From Caulobacteraceae bacterium (GTDB taxonomy: Bacteria; Pseudomonadota; Alphaproteobacteria; Caulobacterales; Caulobacteraceae): a DNA stretch of 8,427 bases. This document shows, piece after piece, positions 1-6,029 of this stretch. The notes under the pieces are model-generated. The model ran no database searches, was not told the origin of the DNA, and saw only the letters and a program-made list of their open reading frames with translations. Each line of letters begins with the position of its first letter. Within the stretch, counting starts at the first letter, position 1. The position numbers were made by a program, and so were the translations under genes. Location of the stretch: assembly GCA_003136615.1 (NCBI GenBank), contig PLFA01000132.1:1-8427 (forward strand). Direction: 5' to 3'.

Positions 1-9
1 AGTGGACAT
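1..9 (-). CDS. Start of an unidentified leftward gene (partial, 3 codons)
   Basis: On the minus strand an ATG at 9..7 is followed by codons for Ser and Thr before the window ends. It is preceded by a purine-rich stretch containing AAGGAA (21..16), leaving 6 bases to the ATG, which is good Shine-Dalgarno placement. Only three residues (MST) are visible, so no function can be assigned. The gene would be divergent from the DUF1289 gene, and the AT-richer stretch between them is a natural place for promoters. The call rests on the start signal alone and could be chance. Confidence 0.45.
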
Positions 10-15
10 TTCCCG

Positions 16-21
16 TTCCTT
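16..21 (-). promoter_or_regulatory. Shine-Dalgarno site for the leftward edge gene
   Basis: The minus strand reads AAGGAA at 21..16, six bases before the ATG at 9..7. It is the main evidence that a gene starts at the left edge. Confidence 0.45.
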
Positions 22-193
22 CTTGTGAGGGGCGATGTCGACACGATGATACTTAAACTTGCTGTGGCCTAATTAAATAAAAGACAGGTCAAGGTTACAG
101 AACATCCACATATGGACGTTTCGTAATCTTTGCGGTGCTTGGTTATTTGCAGTGAACTCGGTCCCCGGTTGCGCGGAGGCGTCATTTGGCGCC
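22..193. other. AT-richer intergenic region, probable divergent promoter zone
   Basis: Between the leftward edge gene and the DUF1289 gene lies a stretch clearly richer in A and T than the rest of the window, especially about 45-150, with runs such as TAATTAAATAAAAG near 71-84. The minus strand carries TTGACC (97..92), a fair -35-like hexamer for the leftward gene, but there is no well-placed -10 partner at 16-18 bases. No convincing promoter pair was found on the plus strand, no tRNA-like fold was recognised, and the short frames here look non-coding. Confidence 0.4.
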
Positions 194-433
194 ATGACGC
201 GCCGTATGAGTGGAGCGCCTCGACCCATCGCCACGCCCTGCGTCCAGGTCTGTGTCATCGACGGCGAGAGCGGCCTCTGTCTGGGCTGCTACCGGACCTT
301 GCCCGAGGTGGCGGCCTGGGGCCGGTACACGGAGGATGAACGGACCCGCCTGATGTCGGCCCTGCCTGCCCGCCGCGGTCGGATCGATCCGGCCAAGCTC
401 GGGATGATATCCGGCGACTTACCCGGCCTCTAA
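194..433 (+). CDS. DUF1289 domain-containing protein (small four-cysteine protein)
   Basis: A small protein of the DUF1289 family, common in proteobacteria and of unknown biochemical function. The diagnostic part is a four-cysteine pattern, C-x3-C-x8-C-x2-C, in the segments TPCVQVCVID and GLCLGCYRTLPE, followed by a W and a TEDER segment, as is usual for the family. The cysteines suggest metal or Fe-S binding, but that is inference. From the ATG at 194 the protein is 79 residues. A GGAGG lies at 175-179, 14 bases upstream, which is longer than ideal. Other possible starts in the same frame are GTG at 152 (93 residues, no visible ribosome site) and ATG at 206. Its TAA stop overlaps the stop of the convergent dusA gene. 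The family call is firm and the start is not. Confidence 0.85.
   Translation: MTRRMSGAPRPIATPCVQVCVIDGESGLCLGCYRTLPEVAAWGRYTEDERTRLMSALPARRGRIDPAKLGMISGDLPGL
430..433. other. Overlapping stop codons of convergent genes
   Basis: The four bases CTAA hold both stops: TAA at 431-433 ends the DUF1289 gene on the plus strand, and TAG read at 432..430 ends dusA on the minus strand. There is no room for an intergenic terminator, so either transcript must run into the other gene before ending. Confidence 0.9.
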
Positions 434-1389
434 GCCGCCTCCACGAAGCGCACGGGGCCGGATACCGCCGCCAGGGCGCGATCCAGCACCTCCAACCCAG
501 CCCCGGGCCTTATGCTCTCCGTGGTGAGAATGCGTCGCCAGGCGCGGGCTCCGGGGCGGCCATGGAAAAGGCCCAGCATGTGCCGCGTCATGGCGCCAAG
601 GCGCACGCCCCGCGCCAAGGCGCGGGCCATGTGAGGCCGATAGCGCTCCACCGCTGTGAACGGATCGATGGCGACGTCCGCCGCGCCGAAGATCGCCGCA
701 TCCACCCCGCCCAGGATCGCCGGCTCATGATAGGCGGCGCGTCCGAGCATCACGCCGTCCACCTCGGCGAGATGAGCCTGGGCGGCGGCCAGGGTGGCGA
801 TACCGCCATTGATGATGATCGTCAGATCAGGCCGTTCGCGCTTCAGTCGCGCCACGAGGCCATAGTCCAGGGGCGGGATATCGCGATTGTCCTTCGGCGA
901 GAGGCCATGGAGCCAAGCCTTGCGGGCATGCACGATGAAGATGCTCACACCGGCCATTGCGCAGGTGTCGACCAAGGTGAAGAGGCTGTGCTCAGGGTCC
1001 TGGTCGTCAACGCCCAGACGGCATTTGACGGTCACGGGAACCTGGACCGCCGCGCGCATGGCCGCCACGCAATCGGCGACCAGGGCCGGCTCGCGCATCA
1101 GACAGGCGCCGAAGCGCCCACTTTGGACGCGATCCGAGGGGCAACCCACATTGAGGTTGATCTCGTCATACCCAAACCCCTCCCCGATCCGCGCCGCGGC
1201 GGCCAGGTCGGCGGGATCAGACCCGCCCAGTTGCAGGGCCACGGGATGCTCGGCGGCGTCAAAGTCCAGCAGGCGCTTAACGTCGCCATGCAGAACCGCG
1301 CCCGTGGTCACCATCTCTGAGTAGAGCCAAGACCTGGACGTGAGGGTGCGATGGAAGGCCCGACAATGCCGGTCCGTCCAGTCCATCAT
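430..1389 (-). CDS. dusA: tRNA-dihydrouridine synthase A (5' end probably extends upstream)
   Basis: FMN-dependent, NADPH-using enzyme that reduces uridine to dihydrouridine at positions 20/20a of the tRNA D-loop in the cytoplasm. From the ATG at 1389 it has 319 residues. It shows the DusA pattern: MMDWTDRHCR at the N-terminus, EMVTTGA (25-31), NLNVGCPSDRVQ (78-89), the catalytic cysteine C96 in FGACLM, VKCRLGVDD (121-129), HARKAWL (154-160), the DusA-typical LSPKDNRDIPPLDY, and the phosphate-binding NGGI (194-197) and GVMLGRAAYHEP. Oddity: the frame stays open upstream of the ATG and encodes SPPSHRFCIAP, matching the conserved pre-motif of DusA (E. coli has GRFSVAP before MLDWTD). Yet no ATG, GTG or TTG lies between this ATG and the in-frame stop at 1473..1471. 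The true start is therefore uncertain (CTG 1437 or 1425, ATT 1428, or a frameshift joining the ATG at 1477). Confidence 0.93.
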   Translation of the reverse strand: MMDWTDRHCRAFHRTLTSRSWLYSEMVTTGAVLHGDVKRLLDFDAAEHPVALQLGGSDPADLAAAARIGEGFGYDEINLNVGCPSDRVQSGRFGACLMREPALVADCVAAMRAAVQVPVTVKCRLGVDDQDPEHSLFTLVDTCAMAGVSIFIVHARKAWLHGLSPKDNRDIPPLDYGLVARLKRERPDLTIIINGGIATLAAAQAHLAEVDGVMLGRAAYHEPAILGGVDAAIFGAADVAIDPFTAVERYRPHMARALARGVRLGAMTRHMLGLFHGRPGARAWRRILTTESIRPGAGLEVLDRALAAVSGPVRFVEAA

Positions 1390-1529
1390 GGGGGCGATAC
1401 AGAAGCGGTGGGATGGCGGCGACAGAATGAGTCTCAGGCTTGGCGGGTGACCGCCGACGGGATCGGCCGATTAGCATAGCTGAAAACGCGCGGATTTTCT
1501 CCCCCTCCCACTAATCCGGGTCTTTGAAA

Positions 1530-1540
1530 CGCGAGTCGCG
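1530..1540. repeat. Odd-centred palindrome containing a GANTC site
   Basis: CGCGAGTCGCG is a perfect inverted repeat around its central base. It includes GAGTC (1533-1537), which fits GANTC, the target of the CcrM methyltransferase of many alphaproteobacteria. It lies 57 bp before the preferred paoA start. It could be an operator or a methylation-sensitive site, or chance in GC-rich DNA: several other GANTC sites occur inside genes of this window. Confidence 0.3.
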
Positions 1541-1587
1541 CCGTTGTGGAACCGCTCCTCATGCCGCGTCCTTTATGTCCCGAAAGC

Positions 1588-1591
1588 GGAG
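1588..1591 (+). promoter_or_regulatory. Shine-Dalgarno site that fixes the paoA start
   Basis: GGAG (1588-1591), in the context GCGGAGA, sits five bases before the ATG at 1597. The earlier in-frame starts (GTG 1546, ATG 1561) have no comparable site, so the 200-residue form is preferred. Confidence 0.6.
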
Positions 1592-1596
1592 ACCGC

Positions 1597-2199
1597 ATGC
1601 ATCAGTCCTCAGACACACGGGGCCCAAGCCGTCGCGGCGTCATGGGCGCGGCCGCGGGGTTGGCCGCCGGTTCCGCCGCCAGGGTCGCCGCGCAGCCGGC
1701 CGTTTCAGGGGCCGAGAGCGGCGGCCACGTCGCCATGCGGTTGCAAATCAACGGGCATGACCACGACTTGAACGTCGATGTCCGCACGTCGCTGCTCGAC
1801 GCCTTAAGGGAGCATCTGGATCTTACGGGCTCCAAGAAGGGTTGCGACCAGGGGCAGTGCGGCGCCTGCACGGTGCTGATCGACGACCAAAGGGAGCTGA
1901 GCTGCCTGACCTTGGCCATCGCGGCGCAGGGCCGCCGGATCACGACGATCGAAGGCCTGGCGGGCGCAGACGGCGCCCTCCACCCGATGCAGCAGGCCTT
2001 CATCGATAACGACGCCTTCCAGTGCGGCTATTGCACGCCGGGTCAGATCCTGTCGGCCGTGGCCTGCGTCGCCGAGGGCCATGCGACCACGGACGCGGAC
2101 ATTCAGGAACATATGAGCGGCAACCTCTGCCGCTGCGGGGCCTATCCAAAGATCGTCCTGGCGATCAAACAGGCGCGCGGCCAGATGGGGCGCGGCTGA
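1597..2199 (+). CDS. paoA: Aldehyde oxidoreductase, [2Fe-2S] small subunit with Tat signal (PaoA-like)
   Basis: Iron-sulfur subunit of a periplasmic PaoABC/YagTSR-type aldehyde oxidoreductase of the xanthine oxidase family; it carries electrons from the molybdenum site to FAD. With the ATG at 1597 it has 200 residues. The N-terminus has a twin-arginine signal: SRRGVMG (11-17) followed by an Ala/Gly-rich stretch and an AAQPA region. In the family the folded, cofactor-loaded complex is exported on this one signal. A ferredoxin-like domain has C83, C88, C91 and C103 (C-x4-C-x2-C-x11-C). The second, helical [2Fe-2S] domain has FQCGYCTPGQ with C143 and C146, and GNLCRCGAYP with C178 and C180. All eight ligands are present. 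It overlaps paoB by one base (TGATG), implying translational coupling. E. coli PaoA is slightly longer (about 229 residues, from memory). A longer form from GTG 1546 is possible but less supported. Confidence 0.92.
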   Translation: MHQSSDTRGPSRRGVMGAAAGLAAGSAARVAAQPAVSGAESGGHVAMRLQINGHDHDLNVDVRTSLLDALREHLDLTGSKKGCDQGQCGACTVLIDDQRELSCLTLAIAAQGRRITTIEGLAGADGALHPMQQAFIDNDAFQCGYCTPGQILSAVACVAEGHATTDADIQEHMSGNLCRCGAYPKIVLAIKQARGQMGRG

Positions 2200-3224
2200 T
2201 GCGACCCTTCACCTATGAGCGGGCTGGCGACCTGAGCGAGGCGTCTCGGCTGGGCGCCAACACAGGCCAAGGACAGACCGACGCGCCCGTCCAGTTCCTG
2301 GCTGGTGGAACGACCCTGGTCGATCTGATGAAGCTGGATGTCCTGCGCCCGACGCGGGTGGTGGACATCTCTCCGCTCGGCGCCGATCTGGCGGGCGTCG
2401 CCTTGACCAGCCGGGGACTGCATCTGGGCGCGCTGGCGACAATGTCGAAGGTGGCCGAGCATCCGGATGTGCGCCGCGCCTATCCGGCCATCGCCGAGAG
2501 CCTGAGCCTCGCGGCCAGCGACCAGCTTCGCAATATGGCGAGCCTCGGCGGGAATGTGCTGCAGCGCACGCGCTGCCCCTATTATCGCGATCCGAGCTGG
2601 GAGGCCTGCAACAAGCGTCGGCCGGGGTCGGGATGCACGGCCATCCAGGGCTACAACCACAATCACGCGGTCCTGGGCGTCGATGAGAACTGCATCGCCC
2701 AATATCCGGGCGACCTCGGCGTGGTCCTGGCGGCCTTCGACGCGGAGGTGGAATTGAGCGGGCCGTCCGGCGCGCGCCTCCTGGCGTTCACGTCTCTGCA
2801 CCGCCCGGCTGACGGAGAGCCGCATCTTGAGACCAATCTGCGCCCGGGCGAGGTGATCACAGGCTTCAACGTCCCGGCGGGCGCGTGGACGCGGCGCTCC
2901 CTCTATCTGAAGGTGCGGGACCGCTCATCCTATGAGTTTGCCTTGGCATCCGCCGCCGTCGGTTTGGATATGGACGGCGAGACGGTGCGCCAGGCGCGGA
3001 TCGGCCTGGGCGGGGTGGCGTACCGGCCTTGGCGTTCGCCAGAGGCCGAGGCCGTTCTCGTGGGCAAGCCCCTGGACGAAGCGACAGCCAAGGCGGCGAC
3101 CGACGCCGCGTTCGCCGGCGCGGTCACCCACGGCGGTAACGATTTCAAGCCGGAACTCGGCCGTCGCACGCTGGTGCGCGCGTTGCTCCAGGCCCAGTCC
3201 CTTCCGGTCTCGGAGGCCAGCTGA
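2199..3224 (+). CDS. paoB: Aldehyde oxidoreductase, FAD-binding subunit with four-Cys insert (PaoB-like)
   Basis: Medium subunit (341 residues) that binds FAD and passes electrons on to the final acceptor. FAD-binding motifs of the molybdopterin dehydrogenase flavin domain are seen: FLAGGTTLVDLMKL (33-46) and ASLGGNVLQR (114-123). Between them and the C-terminal flavoprotein domain lies an insert with exactly four cysteines, C126 (RTRCPYYRDP), C137 (ACNKRRPG), C146 (GSGCTAIQGYN) and C165 (ENCIAQYP). PaoB and the 4-hydroxybenzoyl-CoA reductase beta subunit hold an extra [4Fe-4S] cluster in such an insert; ordinary xanthine dehydrogenases lack it. The C-terminal half (LYLKVRDRSSYEFALAS, then IGLGGVAYRPWR) fits the CO-dehydrogenase flavoprotein C-terminal domain. 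The ATG at 2199 shares its A with the paoA stop, and GGGG at 2187-2190 can serve as ribosome site. The open frame continues upstream inside paoA but shows no family similarity there. Confidence 0.92.
   Translation: MRPFTYERAGDLSEASRLGANTGQGQTDAPVQFLAGGTTLVDLMKLDVLRPTRVVDISPLGADLAGVALTSRGLHLGALATMSKVAEHPDVRRAYPAIAESLSLAASDQLRNMASLGGNVLQRTRCPYYRDPSWEACNKRRPGSGCTAIQGYNHNHAVLGVDENCIAQYPGDLGVVLAAFDAEVELSGPSGARLLAFTSLHRPADGEPHLETNLRPGEVITGFNVPAGAWTRRSLYLKVRDRSSYEFALASAAVGLDMDGETVRQARIGLGGVAYRPWRSPEAEAVLVGKPLDEATAKAATDAAFAGAVTHGGNDFKPELGRRTLVRALLQAQSLPVSEAS
3212..3216 (+). promoter_or_regulatory. Shine-Dalgarno site for paoC
   Basis: GGAGG inside the end of paoB, nine bases before the ATG at 3226. 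It selects this start over the long in-frame extension reaching back to 2932. Confidence 0.75.
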
Positions 3225-3225
3225 C

Positions 3226-5490
3226 ATGCCCAGGGACACCGCTGAGCTCTTCGGCAAGCCGACCCCCCGGATCGATGGTGTCGCCAAGGTCACCGGCGCG
3301 GCGCGCTACGCCTCGGACGAACCGGTCGCCAATCCAGCCTTCGCCTGGCTCGTGACCAGCGCCATCGCCCGGGGCCGGGTCGGCGGCTTGAGGCTGGACA
3401 GCGCCAAGGCCGTGCCGGGTGTGATCGACATCCTGACCCACGACAATGTGGGCGCCCTGGCGCAGCCCCCCGCGCAGATGGACGGCGGCCCGACCACCAC
3501 GACGCTGGAGACAGACCAGATCTGGCACGACGGCCAGATCATCGCGATCGTCGTCGCCGAGAGCTTCGAAGCCGCGCGAGAGGCCGCCAACAGGGTTGAG
3601 GTCGACTACGTGGCGGAGCCCCCCAGCGCCACCTTCGATAGTCCGGGCGTTCAGGTCGAGCCGCATAAGACGACCGAGGACTCCAAGGACCCCGCGAAGG
3701 GCGACGCCGCCGCCGCGTTGGCGGCCGCCGAGGTAAAGATCGACGCCCGCTATTCGACCCCGACCCAGCATCACAATCCCATCGAGCTCTTCACCACCAC
3801 CTGCGTCTGGGACGGGCCGCATCTGACGATCTACGAAGGCTCCCAAGCGATGTGGGGGCTGAAGGCCAATGTGGCGAAACAGCTGGGCATGGATCCGGCG
3901 ATGGTTCGCACCATCTCGCGCTTCGTGGGCGGGGCCTTCGGCTCGCGGGGCGGGACGACGTCGCGGACGGCCTGGATCGCCATCGCCGCGAAGCGACTGG
4001 GCCGCCCGGTCAAGCTGGTCGCCACGCGCGACCAGGGCTTCACCATCGCCACCTATCGCGCCGAGACCCGCCAACACCTGGCGTTGGGGGCGTCTCGCGA
4101 CGGCAAGCTGACCGCCTTTGTTCACGAGGGCTGGGAGGTCACGTCCCGGCCTTCCGGCTATAATGTTGCTGGCGTCGACACGACCGCGCGGATGTATGCG
4201 TGCCCCAATATCGCCACTGCGGTGCACGTGGTTCACGCCGACCGCAACACGCCGGGCTTCATGCGCGCGCCGCCCGAGACGCCCTACATGTTCGCCCTGG
4301 AGAGCGGCATGGACGAACTGGCCCATGCGCTGAACATGGACCCGATCGAGCTGCGGCGCGTGAACGACACGAAGATCGATCCGGTGAGCGGGAAGCCCTT
4401 TTCGAGCCGCTCGCTGATGGCCTGTTTCGATCAGGCGGCGGCCAAATTCGGCTGGAGTGGCCGCAATCCCAAGCCCGGCTCCATGCGCGACGGTGACTGG
4501 CTGATCGGCTGGGGCTGCGCGACGGCCACCTATCCGACCAATATCGGCCCCGCCGCCGCCAGGCTCGCGGTGACGCCGGAGGGCAAGGTGACGGTCCAAC
4601 TGGCGGCCCATGAGATCGGCACCGGCGCCTATACGGTGGTGGCGATCACGGCCGCCCGTTCGCTGGGCCTCAAGGTCGACGACACGACCGTCATGCTGGG
4701 CGACAGCAGCCTGCCGCCCGTCACGGTGGCGGGCGGATCCAACAACGCGGCGACCACCGCCAATGTGGTCTACAAGGCTTGCGAGGAAGTTCGCCGACGC
4801 CTCGCTGAGGCCGCGACCGCCGATCCGGCCAGTCCGCTCCACGGCGCCGATGCGGCGTCGCTGCAGTTGAAGGGCGGAACGCTCATGGGACCCACCGGCG
4901 CATCGGAGCCCTTCAAAGCTGCGCTCAGTCGCGTCACCGGCGGGGTGTTGGAGGTCCATGCCGAAAACGCGCCCCAGGGCTCCAAGCCTGGCGCCGTGGC
5001 CGGCCTCTATGAGGGCAAGAGCGCCATGGTGCGGGGGACCGGACGCGAGAACGTTACGACCTTCGCCTTTGGCGCCCATTTCGTGGAGGTGCGCGTCCAT
5101 GAAAGGACCCGGGAAATTCGCACGCCCCGCGTGGTCAGCGCCTTCTCGGCCGGGACCATCGTCAATCCCATGACCGCCCATAGCCAGTTCATGGGCGGGG
5201 CCCTCTGGGGACTGTCGGCGGCCCTTTTCGAAGCCACCGAGATTGACAGAAAGACCGCCCGCTACGTGAACCACAATCTTGCGGATTATCTCATCCCGGT
5301 GAACGCCGATGTGCCGGACATCCAGGTCTTGGTTGTCCCGGAAGAGGACGATCAGGTGAACCCGCTCGGGATCAAGGGGATCGGCGAGATCGGAATCGTC
5401 GGGATGAATGCGGCGGTGGCCAACGCCGTCTTCCATGCGACGGGCACGCGGATCCGCGACCTGCCGATCCGGGCGGAATCTCTCCTCTGA
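3226..5490 (+). CDS. paoC: Aldehyde oxidoreductase, molybdenum-binding catalytic subunit (PaoC-like)
   Basis: Large subunit (754 residues; E. coli PaoC is about 732, from memory) that binds the molybdenum cofactor and oxidises aldehydes to carboxylic acids with water as oxygen donor. In PaoC the cofactor is the cytosine dinucleotide form; that it is here is inference. Visible features: the N-terminal hammerhead-domain signature GKPTPRIDGVAKVTG (10-24), the substrate-channel region around NPIELFTTTCVW, the cofactor-binding GGAFGSRGG (235-243), the conserved GFMRAPPETPYMFALESGMD block (from 344) ending in PIELRRVN, IGTGAYTVVA, and near the C-terminus GIKGIGEIGIVG, whose glutamate E721 matches the catalytic base of the family (E692 of E. 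coli PaoC). No signal peptide of its own is seen, as expected if it is exported with PaoA. It starts one base after the paoB stop. No XdhC/PaoD-type insertion chaperone gene follows: the next gene is convergent. The natural substrate cannot be read from the sequence. Confidence 0.94.
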   Translation: MPRDTAELFGKPTPRIDGVAKVTGAARYASDEPVANPAFAWLVTSAIARGRVGGLRLDSAKAVPGVIDILTHDNVGALAQPPAQMDGGPTTTTLETDQIWHDGQIIAIVVAESFEAAREAANRVEVDYVAEPPSATFDSPGVQVEPHKTTEDSKDPAKGDAAAALAAAEVKIDARYSTPTQHHNPIELFTTTCVWDGPHLTIYEGSQAMWGLKANVAKQLGMDPAMVRTISRFVGGAFGSRGGTTSRTAWIAIAAKRLGRPVKLVATRDQGFTIATYRAETRQHLALGASRDGKLTAFVHEGWEVTSRPSGYNVAGVDTTARMYACPNIATAVHVVHADRNTPGFMRAPPETPYMFALESGMDELAHALNMDPIELRRVNDTKIDPVSGKPFSSRSLMACFDQAAAKFGWSGRNPKPGSMRDGDWLIGWGCATATYPTNIGPAAARLAVTPEGKVTVQLAAHEIGTGAYTVVAITAARSLGLKVDDTTVMLGDSSLPPVTVAGGSNNAATTANVVYKACEEVRRRLAEAATADPASPLHGADAASLQLKGGTLMGPTGASEPFKAALSRVTGGVLEVHAENAPQGSKPGAVAGLYEGKSAMVRGTGRENVTTFAFGAHFVEVRVHERTREIRTPRVVSAFSAGTIVNPMTAHSQFMGGALWGLSAALFEATEIDRKTARYVNHNLADYLIPVNADVPDIQVLVVPEEDDQVNPLGIKGIGEIGIVGMNAAVANAVFHATGTRIRDLPIRAESLL

Positions 5491-5505
5491 GGCGCCTGCG
5501 CTCAC

Positions 5506-6015
5506 CTAAGCCAGCCGCTTATAATAGATCGCTGTGCCAACCAGACCGCCCTGGGGCTTGTAGGCGAAATCGGGAATGACTCCGGCGCGCACCCAGCCGA
5601 GGGACTCGTAGAGTTCGGAGGCGCCGCCCTCGACGGCGGTGTCGAGGTTGAGGAGGGTGCGTCCCGCATCCCGCGCCAGGGTCTCCGCCGCCGTCATGAG
5701 GGCGCGGGCATGGCCGAGGCCCCGCCAGGCGGGGTCCACCATCAGTTTCCAGATCTCGGCGCGGAAAGGCTGGTTCGGCGGGGTGTCGAGAAAGAGGGTG
5801 ACGGTTCCGGTCATTTGCTCGCCCAAGAAAGCGCCGAGCACAACCCGCCCGCCGGTCTGGGCGTGGGTCAGGGCGTCGGCCCAATAGGCGCGGGCTTCCT
5901 GAGGCGGTGTGGGGTCCATGAAATGGACTGACCCGCCTGCCGCCACGGTCCGCGAGAGGAGGGTCGCGAGGGCGGAAATGTTGTCCTCCGCAAGGTCGAG
6001 GGGCGTGATGCGCAT
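5506..6015 (-). CDS. GNAT-family N-acetyltransferase
   Basis: Single-domain Gcn5-related acetyltransferase (169 residues from the ATG at 6015) that transfers the acetyl group of acetyl-CoA to an unknown amine. The acetyl-CoA pyrophosphate-binding motif A is clear: LMVDPAWRGLGHARALM (91-107), with the R-G-x-G-x-A core at 98-103. It is followed by LLNLDTAVEGGASELYESLGW, where Y136 lies at the position of the usual catalytic tyrosine, and a C-terminal IYYKRL strand. The strand before motif A (GTVTLFLD, then EIWKLMV) also fits. It is downstream of the ClC gene on the same strand and probably co-transcribed. A second candidate start, GTG at 6033, overlaps the ClC stop by four bases (GTGA), the classic coupling arrangement, and would add six residues. 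Neither start has a strong ribosome site. The open frame up to 6273 lies within the ClC gene and is not supported. Only 15 bp separate its stop from that of paoC. Confidence 0.88.
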   Translation of the reverse strand: MRITPLDLAEDNISALATLLSRTVAAGGSVHFMDPTPPQEARAYWADALTHAQTGGRVVLGAFLGEQMTGTVTLFLDTPPNQPFRAEIWKLMVDPAWRGLGHARALMTAAETLARDAGRTLLNLDTAVEGGASELYESLGWVRAGVIPDFAYKPQGGLVGTAIYYKRLA

Positions 6016-6029
6016 CGAGGCGGCGGCCG

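Larger units (their letters stand above)
1390..1596. other. Divergent intergenic region between dusA and paoA
   Basis: Holds the unannotated 5' extension of dusA (to at least 1410 on the minus strand) and the upstream region of the pao operon. On the minus strand TATGCT (1480..1475) resembles a -10 element, but the hexamer 17 bases upstream is a poor -35. On the plus strand TTGAAA (1524-1529) resembles a -35 without a matching -10. The 11-bp near-palindrome CGCGAGTCGCG (1530-1540) contains a GANTC site. No promoter can be assigned with confidence. Confidence 0.4.

Noticed and set aside
73..258. 61-codon minus-strand frame at the left end
   Set aside because: It runs through the AT-rich intergenic stretch and the start of the DUF1289 gene, with no ribosome site or known motif.
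562..1320. 252-codon plus-strand frame opposite dusA
   Set aside because: Shadow of dusA, with no recognisable motif and biased composition.
1524..1529. TTGAAA as a -35 box for the pao operon
   Set aside because: No -10-like hexamer at 16-18 bases downstream; a single hexamer is not enough.
2022..2198. Upstream in-frame extension of paoB
   Set aside because: It overlaps the second [2Fe-2S] domain of paoA; the family start MRPFTYERA coincides with the ATG at 2199.
2932..3225. Upstream in-frame extension of paoC
   Set aside because: It overlaps the conserved end of paoB, is Arg/Pro/Ser-rich, and the ATG at 3226 has a good GGAGG and begins the conserved family N-terminus.
3145..5505. A very long open frame (786 codons) on the minus strand opposite paoC
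   Set aside because: It mirrors paoC codon by codon, has low-complexity Arg/Gly/His-rich content and no domain, and paoC is certain. Long antisense frames are expected in GC-rich genes.
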